In this document: positions 54,377-64,000 of the stretch, one piece after another
Layout of the letters: each line of letters opens with the position of its first letter
Position numbering within the stretch: the stretch's first letter is position 1
NCBI GenBank assembly: GCA_030847615.1
Contig: JAUMIR010000001.1
Span: forward strand, 32,115,501-32,179,500
Origin: Gambelia wislizenii
Lineage: Eukaryota > Chordata > Lepidosauria > Squamata > Crotaphytidae
Reading direction: 5' to 3'
Length of the DNA: 64,000 nucleotides
Translations under genes and position numbers: made by a program
The notes under the pieces: model-generated
Told to the model about the DNA's origin: nothing
What the model saw: only the letters and a program-made list of their open reading frames with translations
The model's database searches: none

Positions 54377-55544
54377 GACAAACGCCAATAATGGCACCAC
54401 TTAAATACAAGATGGAGATATGAGCATGCTAAGTATGGAGCTGGGGATTTCAAGGTTTACAGTGGTACTTTAAAAAAAATTAAAATACGTTTACAAGAGA
54501 GAATGCATCCTCCCCCCCCCCATCAACTATCACAATCTTACATCTCCCTTGTAGCATATTGACCAGACCCTGCTCATGGGCTTCCGTTCCAATTAAAAAT
54601 CACCGTGTGAAAAGGTACTATTCCAAAACTCCATTTGATTTATTGGTGGTCCATATATCGACATCAAATCCATAACATAGAGGAGAAATGGTGACCAGAT
54701 TTCTACAAAGCCATTTTCCTTTATCTCCCCACCCCTGGCCAATTGCAAATGATCAGTTATTTTTTTTCTAACAAGGCAGTACATCAAACTCTATGAAGCC
54801 AACCCTATAATGAGAGACCTTGCAAGGTTTTAAAAAACTTTGCAGTTTCCATCTGGGCACCTTCTGTTAATACAGAGATATGACTTATATAAAAGCTTTT
54901 TCATTGTCCCTGTCAAATATGGAGAAAGGTAATAATGTATCTCTCAGCTGGATAGTTTGATTAGACTTTAAACTCAGCCGCTCTACTGTTTTCTTCCAAA
55001 AGGCTTTCACTTTGGGACATCATAACCATATACAGTACATTCCAGTGATTCTGTGCCTCCACATCTTCTCAAGCAGTTCTTTTGGAATGTATCTATTAAT
55101 TCTGTGTCATTTAGATACATCTTTATACTTGATATATTGTTTTACTCTCCTAAAATTATTTTTCTCCTACGTACAATATATTTTTGGATGCATTAAGTGT
55201 GTTTTAGTTTATGATCTGCAATGTAAGATACTGTGAGCAGCCTTGAGAGAGTGGCCTATTAAGTGAATGAGTGAATATGAATCACTGGCTGAATCAGACC
55301 ACTGAGTCTTGTATCCTATTTCTGTCAATAGTTAGTTGGACACTTCTGAGAACTTACAAGCTGGGCAAGAACTTCTTCCATGTCATTTATTCCCAGCAAC
55401 CGATATGCAAAGATATACCACCTCTATCCAAAGAGATTTGATTTAGGTGTCCATAACCACTCACTTTTACCAAAGTATTATCTTTTAAATTATCTTTAAA
55501 TAATTATTTTTAGATTATTAAGAGTTGTATTTTAATGTAAACTA
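54377..55544. other. RHOQ intron, no gene seen
   Basis: No recognised exon or element. Confidence 0.4.
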
Positions 55545-55778
55545 CAGTTGACCTTCTATATCCACGGATTCTGTATCCATGGATTCAATTATTAACAACT
55601 TGAAAATATTCCACCCCCGCAAAAAAAATTCCCAAAAGCAAACCTTGCTTTTGCCATTTTTTTTTAATAAGGGACACCATTTTACTACACCACTATAAAA
55701 TGGGATTTGAGCATCCACGGATTTTTGTATCCACAGGGGTCCCAGAACCAAGCTCCTACGGATACCAAGGGCCCACTG
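55545..55778. mobile_element. Tigger/MER2-like MITE
   Basis: CAGTTGACCTTCT ... GGGCCCACTG with TA flanks (55543-55544, 55779-55780). Confidence 0.9.
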
Positions 55779-55779
55779 T

Positions 55780-57120
55780 ACTTAGAGATTTTATTACATT
55801 AAATGGTACAAAATAATACTAACTAAATGAATAAAAAATAGTCTCTATGAATTGGTCTGACACCTTTTTTTAAGGAAAAGTAATTAGTGAAACATTCAAA
55901 AGACAACAAAATATATTCAGCTATGTATAGTTTGCTAGATGTCTCTTATCTGAGAGTCAGAAAGCCTGTGCCTTATAGGACTGGCAGATGTCCTTCATTA
56001 TAAAGGAAGTCCCTATTTTAAATCTGGAAAGAAGTTTTATATAGACTGAAAAAGATGCACCCAAATCCTGTATTTGGGGGTATGGCCCCTTCTCAAAGAC
56101 AAAAATGTGCACATCATGTAATTTATTGATGTGGACAATAGGTTAAATTCATAGAGAAACACATAGCTACAATAACTGAAACACATACTTTCATTTGGTA
56201 TTTAGGTAGAACACAAAGTTGTTAATAACTAGTTCTTATTGTCAAGCCTGCATGTCATTAATTTTGACTGTCCATGCTGTTTTGAAAACCTGGCAACACT
56301 AGCAATGTAGCATATGTATCTAATATACCAGGTATGATCATTGCTTCTGACTGAAATCATAAAGCTTTGAAAGCACCACAGACGAATTTAAGAAAGCCAT
56401 ACCTTTAAGTAGGAGTAGGGTTTTTGAAATGAAGATATAAACTATTATCAGCTGCTGAATGAGCATTATTGCTGGGCAGCTGGGAATTCTATACCAGCCA
56501 CAGCATTAGGGATCCAGAGGCAAGCTGGGTCACAAGGCAGCAAAGAGCAATGGTTATCTCCAGGGAAACTAGCTGTTAGGTTTGACTTCCAAAAACAGCT
56601 GCAAGTGGAAGTAGAGAGGTAAGGGAGAAAGTTAACTAGCTGCAGTGCTCAGGGCAGCTGAATTCCTACAGCCCTCAAGTGGGGGAGAGCCATGCCTTCT
56701 TCAGGAAATAGCTCAGCAGCACAGCACCTGGTTGGCATGTAGAAGGTCCCAGGTTCAATCCCACATATCTCTAGACAGGAATGGAAAGATTCCTGCAATA
56801 CTGAGATAGAGGGACAAAGTGCTTTAACTTCAATATAAGGCAGCTTCCTCTTGTTCTGCTTAAGCAAAAGTGCCATTCCCTGTCAACAGAAAACTGACAC
56901 GCTCCCTTCTCCCAGAGTTCTGTGTCAAAATCCAAAAACAAAAAGAAAACTGTATTGCACAACTTGGATTAAACCAAATAAATTGAAGAAAGCAACATTA
57001 TTTTGTCTTCTTTTGTATAGTTTACTCTTTCCTGTGCAACCTGATAAGATGTATCCTGACTTTACCAGTTAAAGGGAGGGAAAGTGCCAATATTGTAAGC
57101 TATCTATAAAAAAAATCTTA
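55780..57120. other. RHOQ intron, no gene seen
   Basis: 56700-56840 ('caggaaatagctcagcagca', 'caggttcaatcccacatatc') looks like a diverged tRNA-derived SINE head. Nothing else. Confidence 0.4.
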
Positions 57121-57124
57121 TGAC

Positions 57125-57305
57125 GCATCCACACTTGGAATACACTGTATGATTGTGGGCATTATCCTGAAACAGAGTACTATAGCACTAGAGAAAGTAT
57201 AGGAAAGGGTAACCAAAATGGACAAGGATTTGGAGCAATTCTCCTGTGAGGAAAGGGTACAATATATGGGGCTATTTAGTTTAGGGGGAAATATCAGTAA
57301 AGGGG
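57125..57305 (+). mobile_element. Older CR1/L3-type LINE fragment
   Basis: The plus frame has a diverged version of the CR1 C-terminal pattern (RVTKMDKDLEQF, ERVQYMGLFSL). Much more decayed than the CR1 that begins at about 57335. Confidence 0.55.
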
Positions 57306-57334
57306 GGGATGCTGATAGAGATGTATACAATTAT

Positions 57335-58138
57335 GCAGAGCTGGGCCAAAGCTAACAAAATGAAATTCAATACAGAGAAATGTAAGGTACTGCACTTAGG
57401 GCGAAAAAATGAAATGCATCGATATAGGATGGGGGAGACCTGGCTGAATGAGACTATGTGCGAAAGGGATCTAGCAGTCCTAGTAGACCACAAGTTGAAC
57501 ATGAGTCAACAGTGTGATGCAGCAGCTAAAAAGGCCAATGCGATTTTGGGCTGCATCAATAGAAGTATAGTGTCCAGATCAAGGGAAGTAATAGTGCCGG
57601 TCTATTCTGTCTTGGTCAGACCTCACCTACAATACTGTGTCCAGTTCTGGGCACAATTCAAAAAGGATATTGACAAATTGGAGCGTGTCCAGAGGAGGAC
57701 AACTAAAATGGTGAAAGGTCTGGAAACCATGCCTTATGAGGAGAGACTTAGGGAGCTGGGTATGTTTAGCCTGGAAAAAAGACGGTTGAGAGGCGATATG
57801 ATAGCCCTGTTTAAGTATTTGAAGGGGTGTCACGTTGAGGAAGGAGCAGGCTTGTTTTCTGCTGCTCCAGAGATTGGAACACGGAGCAATGGATGCAAGC
57901 TCCAGGAACAGAGATTCCACCTCAACACTAGGAGGAACTTTTTGACAGTAAGAGCTGTTCAGCAGTGGAACACACTCCCTCGGAGCGTGGCGGGGTCTCC
58001 TTCCTTGGAGGTCTTTAAACAGAGGCTGGATGGCCATCTGTCGGGGATGCTTTGATCAAGATTTCCTGCGTGGCAGGGGGGTTGGACTGGATGGCCCTCG
58101 TGGTCTCTTCCAATTCTGCAATTCTATGATTCTATGTT
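57335..58138 (+). mobile_element. CR1 LINE 3' end, best preserved copy
   Basis: The reading frame 57309-58055 stays open to the ORF2 stop: [80 protein letters not shown], ending GHLSGML. The 3' UTR and the 'aattctatgattctatg' tail follow. 5' truncated within the RT thumb, so it is dead on arrival but young, given the open frame and retained CpGs. Confidence 0.95.
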
Positions 58139-60390
58139 AAAAGGATCATGGGATTATTCATATTCTATCGCAGTGGAACAGGTGAGTCCTAGGGGTGGTG
58201 ACAACAGAGCTGTAGCAGAGTTTTGCATGTAGAATTCTTATGCTACACTCAATTATGTAGGGTCCCGGCCCTTATGTATTTATTTCCCTCACACATGTTA
58301 TAGCTTGAGACAAAGCAAACTACAGGATCACCTTATCACTCTGTTCTAACAACACTCTGTTTGCACAATGCCTCTGTCTTCAGAGTTCTTGTGGTCCAGC
58401 AGCCCATCAAGAGTTAGCAGCCTTCCAAGCTGTTTCCAATTCTTATGTTCAAGACCTATTCCCCCCCCCCTTCCTGTTTCTAAGGTTGCTCTGCCAGGGG
58501 ACTGTTCCCCTCTCCCAGCCAAAAGCATATGTGTGTATGCTTTTAACATGACTTCATGTCTGGGCTGTTTCATTGCACAGCACTGGCTTTTCCTCTTCAG
58601 CTTTTTGTGTTCAACATATTCCATTCAAGTTCTTCGAATATTTTTCATGGCTCAAAAAACACCCACTCACTTTTCTGAGCTAGAAAACTGATGCTGGATT
58701 TTTGTGCAGATATGCCCACTACAAATGCTGCTGGGTTTTTATGGTACCCATTTCCTGGATTGGGACCCAGTTTTAACTCCTGATAATTTAGTTTACTGTA
58801 GTGGACCTGTTGCATGTGGACATGCATTTATTTGTACCCTGGCTTGCTTCTTCAGGTAATGTATGCAGTATGTAAAATGGAGTGAAAACACAGCACAAAA
58901 CATTAAGTAGCTGTTGTAATTTTAATATTATTTGGCTTTTCTTCCCTACCCCAAATGAATCAGTCAATATCTGCCAAAATCCCAAAAGCCAGAAGGATAA
59001 GTGAAGAAATTTTTCATTAATTTTGGGAAAGAGTCTTCAGTTAACTCCTTGTTCATAAGAACATAAAAAGAGCTCTGCTGGATCAGAGCAAAATCCACTC
59101 TAGGACCAACAGCTTATTATCCACAATGGCCAACAAGGTATCTTTGGAAAGCCCCAAAGAAGGACAGAAAAGGAACACAGCCCGGCAGTTATTCTCCAGC
59201 AATTCTTATTCTGAGCTTTATGGCCTCTGATCTTGGAGGTTACATATATTCGTAATGAAGAGTAGCCATTCCTCCTTCTCTATGAATTTGTTTAAACTAG
59301 AGTTTGGAAAAGTTCCTCTTTTGGATTACAACTCCCAGAATCCACCAGTAGCATGGATACTAGAGGCTACAGATTGCTTCCTCCCCATGTATACAATGTA
59401 GCAGGACTGGGGACTTTGTACCACCCTCCCAAAAAGTGCCGTTAGACTCCATCTGCCTTGGAGGGTCACACATTCCCCAGCCCCACAGTACAAGAATATA
59501 AATCTAACCTATTATGAGAAACATGTGGATCTCCAGATGTTTTTGGACTGCAGCCCTCAAACTTTCCAACTACTGTTCTGCGGAACTAACATTCCTAGCC
59601 CGGCTATCAGTTCACACTCAAGAATTCCTCACTTGGTTGTATACATGGATACACAACTGGGTTAGGGAAGATTTCAGTGAGATGGCTTCCACATAGGGAT
59701 GAACTAGCAGCCATTTCCATTGTTTCAGCTACATTTGTCTCCCAAAGGTTTGCTATACAACAGAAACTGCACTCCAGCAATGAAAAGTAAGAAAATCAAC
59801 AGACCATAAATGAGTGCAAATCAGATGCTAAAGAAATGCTGTTGAGAAAAACTCAGCGAGAGTTTCAAGCTACACCCCAGCAATTCCTTTTGCGGGCGGG
59901 GAATTCATGCTTCAGTGTTCAGAAGTTCATTTTGACATGAAGATAAAGCAGTTGCTACAACAATCACAATCATAGAAATTACTTTGAGATTACTATCTGC
60001 ATAATCTGCTTTACATACAAACTTTTCTCTGTACTACTACGTACCTACAAGCACAATTATATGGAGGGCAGAGCAGTGTGTACTGAGAAATTATACGCTG
60101 CGTGCATAACACCCAATGTTATCCACAGATGATTAAAAGGACCCAGCACCAAATAATGAGATTATTAGATTTGCCAGAGTAACTGGAAAAGCTTCTCAAG
60201 TCAGAGTTGCCCATGCTAATCTAGATGGATAAATACTCTGACTTGAATTTTGGCCAAAAATTACCTCCAAATATTAAAAGGGTTCTTTGAGGGAACGTCA
60301 GATAGTGTTGGTGGCTGCAAAAGTGATTCTTGAGGGCAGTATAAGGGCCATAGACTGCATTTTTCCACCCGTGTAACATGTGCAAATGAA
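58139..60390. other. RHOQ intron, no gene seen
   Basis: A 'ttggattacaactcccagaa' type dispersed unit is at 59323-59480. No exon recognised. Confidence 0.4.
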
Positions 60391-60396
60391 TATGTA

Positions 60397-60452
60397 TAAA
60401 CAATATAATGCAGTACACTAAATTATCTATACATGCAATTAACTCAAAAGTA
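60397..60452. repeat. Left arm of a 55-bp inverted pair
   Basis: 'aattatctatacatgcaatt' and neighbouring bases are the inverse of 61769-61822, with one ~7-bp difference. Confidence 0.8.
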
Positions 60453-60719
60453 TAATGACTATAATTATAATAAACAAACCCCAATAGTTCAATGATGTAT
60501 AATTACATGGATATGAGTCCTTAGTTGCTGTAAATTGCTGCAAAATCATTCACAAATCCTCAATCCTTCATACAGCATGCAAAAAGACTTTCCAGAGTTC
60601 TCCAAAAGGTCCTCAAACAAAATAGAAAGATGGCAAGTCCGGAATTTTCTAATTGTTTTGATTCTTCTTCAGTTTTTGGTTCTTCCTTACTTCTCAATAA
60701 CTGCAGTATTAATTAATTC

Positions 60720-61360
60720 CAGAGGAGGGCAACCAAAATGATGAGAACATCTTGGAGAGACCATATAACTCCAGTATTAAAATCTCTCCACTGGCTGCCT
60801 ATCAGTTTCCGGGCCCAGTATAAGGTGTTGGTTATTACCTTTAAAGCCCTAAATGGCTTGGGTCCAACTTACCTTCGGAACCGCCTCCTCCCATACAATC
60901 CTCCCCATGCACTCCGGTCCTCTGGGAGGAATTTGCTTCAGCCACAAAAATCTAGGCTGTCTGCAACCTCCTAGAGGGCCTTTTCAGTAATCACCCCCAA
61001 ATTATGGAATGGCCTGCCGAACGAGATCCGTCAGATGACGACCCTGAGTAGCTTTTAAAAAGCACCAAAGACAGATCTCTTTCAGCAGGCCTTTTCTAAT
61101 TAGATCCCAGCCTCAGGAGCTCCTCGTCTCTTTTAGTCTGCTGGCTATTTATTATTTTTGTTAATGTGATTTTAGATTAGTTGTTTTTAATTTATATTGG
61201 TTTAATATCTTTTTATGGGGGAGGGTGGAGGTGGGTGGTGTTTAGGGATTTTAATCTGTATTTGTATTTCAATTTTTGTAAGCCACCCCAATTGTTTTAA
61301 CAGAGGGGCAGGGTATAAGAAGTAGTAATAATAATAACAATAATAATAATAATAATAATT
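60720..61360 (+). mobile_element. L2-type LINE 3' end with (AAT)n tail
   Basis: The frame at 60738-60974 reads HITPVLKSLHWLPISFRAQY, KVLVITFKALNGLGPTYLRN, YNPPHALRSSGRNLLQ, the typical L2-clade ORF2 C-terminus. The 3' UTR ends 'gggcagggtataagaagtag' then AAT/AAC units (61326-61358). Confidence 0.88.
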
Positions 61361-61776
61361 AGAGGTCTGGAAGCCATGCGCTATGAGGAGCAGCTTAGAG
61401 AGCTGGGTATGTTTAGCCTAGAGAAGAGAAGGTTAAGAGATGACATGACAGCCATGTTTAAATATTTGAAGGGATGTCATACTGAGGATGGAGCAAGCTT
61501 GTTTTCTGCTGCTCCAAAGACTAGGACATGGAGCAATGGGTTCAAACGACAAGAAAAGAGATTCCATCTAAACATTAAGAAGAACTTCCTGAAAGTAAGA
61601 GCTGTTCGGAAGTGGAATACACTGCCTCGGAGTGTGGTGGAGTCTCCTTCCTTGGAGGTTTTTAAACAGAGGCTGGATGGCCATTTGTCAGGAGTGCTTT
61701 GATTGTGTATTCCTGCATGGCAGGGAGTTGGACTTGATGGACCTTGTAGTCTCTTCCAACTCTATGATTCTACTTT
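61361..61776 (+). mobile_element. CR1 LINE 3' end
   Basis: Frame 61376-61702 ([47 protein letters not shown]), then the 3' UTR and tail 'ctatgattctac'. It joins directly to the (AAT)n of the L2. Confidence 0.92.
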
Positions 61777-61822
61777 TGAGTTAATTGCTTGTATAGATAA
61801 TTTACAGCATTATATTGTTTAT
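61769..61822. repeat. Right arm of a 55-bp inverted pair
   Basis: 'tacttttgagttaattgctt' to 'gcattatattgtttata' is the inverse of 60397-60452. The pair encloses the L2 and CR1. Confidence 0.8.
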
Positions 61823-61829
61823 ATATTTA

Positions 61830-62958
61830 CGGTTGGTTCTGGTGCTCTGTCTTTTGTATTAGTACCTAGGAGGTGGGTGCTGCTTTGTTTTGACCATGTG
61901 CAAATGAAGTCAAATGGAACATACCCCGAGCCAAAGCAAGGGCTACATAAACCTGTAAACCTCGAGCTTGCTGACATTCTCAAATATTCACCCTGAGGTT
62001 CATTCTGACTTGTTCCCATGGGGCTGTGAATGGGATGAGTTCAAACAAATCTGCAACCCCTAGCAAAAACTGCACAGAAGAAAGATCCGTTCCTCGGATC
62101 TGCAACAGCAGCAGGAAAGGCTTTGAGGGCTGAGAAACTGAGGTTTAGAGAGAGTGATTTAGGTTACTGTGCAGCACTCGTGGATGACTCTCTGTATCCA
62201 TATGAACTCTGAACTTTCAAACCAGAGAGAAACCAGGAGTATCAGAGAGAGACTGGGAAGTGCCATAACATCAGCCGGACTGAGACAGTGGACATCTTCT
62301 AAATATTGGTTTCTTCAGTCTACATTTGTCTTTAACATTTTAATTAAAGCAGACATGTCCAGAAGTGTTTAATGTGTGTGTTCTTTTAAAAGCTATCTTG
62401 CAACTAGAAATGTCAGCTTGGACAAAAGCCTATATAATGCCATGGGAGTTCAGGCAACCTTATGGCTACTAGACACACTATGCAAATACTTTTTTTAAAA
62501 GGAGGAGGAATCAATATTTTATCTGATTGTACATATCAGAAAAGGGCAACATCTCCTGAGAAATAAATGTTTGCCCAGTATGTGAGTGACTCATTCCATC
62601 TGGCTGAGAAAGATCTTTCTAATTCCCACGTCTCCGTGGCTACTGAGATGGAAATTATCACAGTGAAACTTTTATTCCTATGCCTTTCCTTACAACTGTA
62701 AGGACTAGAATTTTGCATTTTAGTGCTTGACGCCATCACATCACTGGTGCCTTGTGGTCTGAACAAGGGGAATGCCTCCCTTCACCCCCATGCAGCCATA
62801 GGGCACCCATGTATCACATGATTATTTTAAGAATTCGATGTTCTAAAGGCTCTTGATTCTCTATGTTGCTGGAAAGACATCTATCAGGCAAACTGGGCCA
62901 CACCAAGATCTACTATCCTTTATCCAGCACAGTATTAATCTCAGATATGTAACTTGCA
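61830..62958. other. RHOQ intron, no gene seen
   Basis: No recognised exon or element. The segment 61826-61920 may continue the unit that carries the inverted arm. Confidence 0.4.
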
Positions 62959-63556
62959 GCCTGTCTAAATGGTGAAAATAATATGAACGGGATGCAAACA
63001 GAAGGCAATCCGTTCATACAGACATTCACACAAATATGTGTCATTAGGAAGGGGGACAGCCACATCCACCACAAAGTCCATGTGCATAGTGTCCAGGGCT
63101 TTGTCCAGATTTTCTTAAAATCACTGCACAACATGCAACTGTGCGATCATTTGGACAGCTGTATTCATGCAGATATGAACAGACAGTGCAATCTGATTGG
63201 CTGGATGAGTATGCGGGGGCAGGGCTAGCAAAGAAGAAAAGCAACTGCTGCTGACATGTTAAATTTTCGGCTAAGCAAGGGTCTGGTACGTCGATCGAAC
63301 GGCGATCTTACACTCTTTTTTTCTTTTTTAAAAATACAGAATATCACATGTGCGCACCATAGGAAACTGTGTTGTTGTTTTTTTTAATGGTGACAGCAGA
63401 TTTAAAATCACAAATAAGTCACTTGCAGCCGCCTTCTTGAATAGGGGGTCATGTGGAGTTTAGGGGGGCTCTTTTGAGTGTGAAGACATGTTGCATCGTT
63501 GTGAATGCCTGCTTTTTCAAATGTGTTCATATCCCCCCCCCAACTCATACAGATGG
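62959..63556 (+). mobile_element. Unclassified TIR element, copy 4
   Basis: 'cctgtctaaatggtgaaaat' at the start and 'tcatacagatggga' at the end. The interior 'gcaatctgattggctggatg' matches the other copies. Confidence 0.55.
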
Positions 63557-63942
63557 GACCTTAGTATCCCACTGTCATGGGTTGTAACTTAAGGCCTGAA
63601 CATGGTGGAATTCTGAGCTTTGTTTACAAGTTTACCTTGGAGGTCTTTTGAGGACATTCATGTGCTGCAGTACAGGAAGGATCTGGCAAAGAAGGCATTT
63701 GAGTCAGTTCCAGCTGTATATATGTGCAAAATGGGCATAAAATGTGATGTAACAGATTGACAGTTATGACCATTCCATCAAACTATGGATGTTCCACCCA
63801 GAGACATGGGGATTCCCAGCAGATGGTGGCTCATCGGCCGGCCATCAGCCAAGCAGACACTAACGAGCCTTGCATTTCTATACCCAGAAACTAACCATTC
63901 AATTACACAAATTTACATACACAGTACTCCTCAAGCACACTG

Positions 63943-64000
63943 CTAGAGCCATTGTACTGTCTATTCTCCTTTATGGGTCTGAAACATGGGTCACCTATCG
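63943..64000 (+). mobile_element. Zinc-finger-tailed LINE, RT fragment cut by window end
   Basis: The frame reads RAIVLSILLYGSETWVTYR, the same as the minus-strand frame at 44770-44830 but in plus orientation. It runs off the window. Confidence 0.75.

Noticed and set aside
42492..64000. RHOQ exons for residues 1-67
   Set aside because: I looked on the minus strand for the DTAGQ and P-loop coding segments and found nothing convincing.

Overview
The window is vertebrate nuclear DNA, most likely from a squamate reptile (lizard or snake). Coding sequence is confined to a few short exons with canonical splice sites. The rest is intron filled with the repeat types typical of squamates: CR1 LINEs with ATTCTATG-type tails, RTE/Bov-B LINEs, L2-type LINE ends, 5S-rRNA-derived and tRNA-derived SINEs, Tigger/MER2-like MITEs and a DIRS-type retroelement. 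Species cannot be told from sequence alone.

Two host genes converge tail to tail. PIGF (GPI-anchor ethanolamine-phosphate transfer, ER membrane) is on the + strand: its penultimate exon is at 10724-10832 and its terminal exon at 26761-26874, with a poly(A) signal at 27097. RHOQ/TC10 (Rho-family GTPase) is on the - strand: its last three coding exons are at 42327-42491, 34024-34119 and 27312-27467. These encode 55+32+51 residues, which fit residues 68-205 of the 205-residue vertebrate protein. The two stop codons are 437 bp apart. The earlier exons of both genes were not found and probably lie outside the window. The PIGF-RHOQ adjacency is the same as at the human locus.

Layout: 1-10723 is PIGF intron (L2 with a nested LTR-like insertion, CR1 pieces, 5S SINEs, an unclassified repeat and a Bov-B LINE). 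10833-26760 is the last PIGF intron (Tigger MITEs; a CR1 carrying a SINE that carries a TA-flanked MITE; a SINE carrying a long foldback). 26761-27467 is the convergent gene junction. 27468-34023 is RHOQ intron 4, holding a 2.8-kb CR1 inserted in a 5S SINE. 34120-42326 is RHOQ intron 3, holding an almost complete 5.3-kb DIRS-like element on the - strand (gag remains, RT-RNase H, tyrosine recombinase, inverted terminal repeats and an internal complementary region). 42492-64000 is upstream RHOQ intron (further CR1s, hairpin MITEs, a zinc-finger-tailed LINE with an inverted segment, and a MITE carrying a minisatellite made of perfect hairpins).

Most interesting items: the DIRS element, whose internal complementary region reads as the joined complement of its two ends; the hairpin minisatellite at 51798-52236; the 24.5-24.8 kb foldback; several three-layer nested insertions that give relative insertion ages; and the likely overlap of the PIGF and RHOQ 3' ends.
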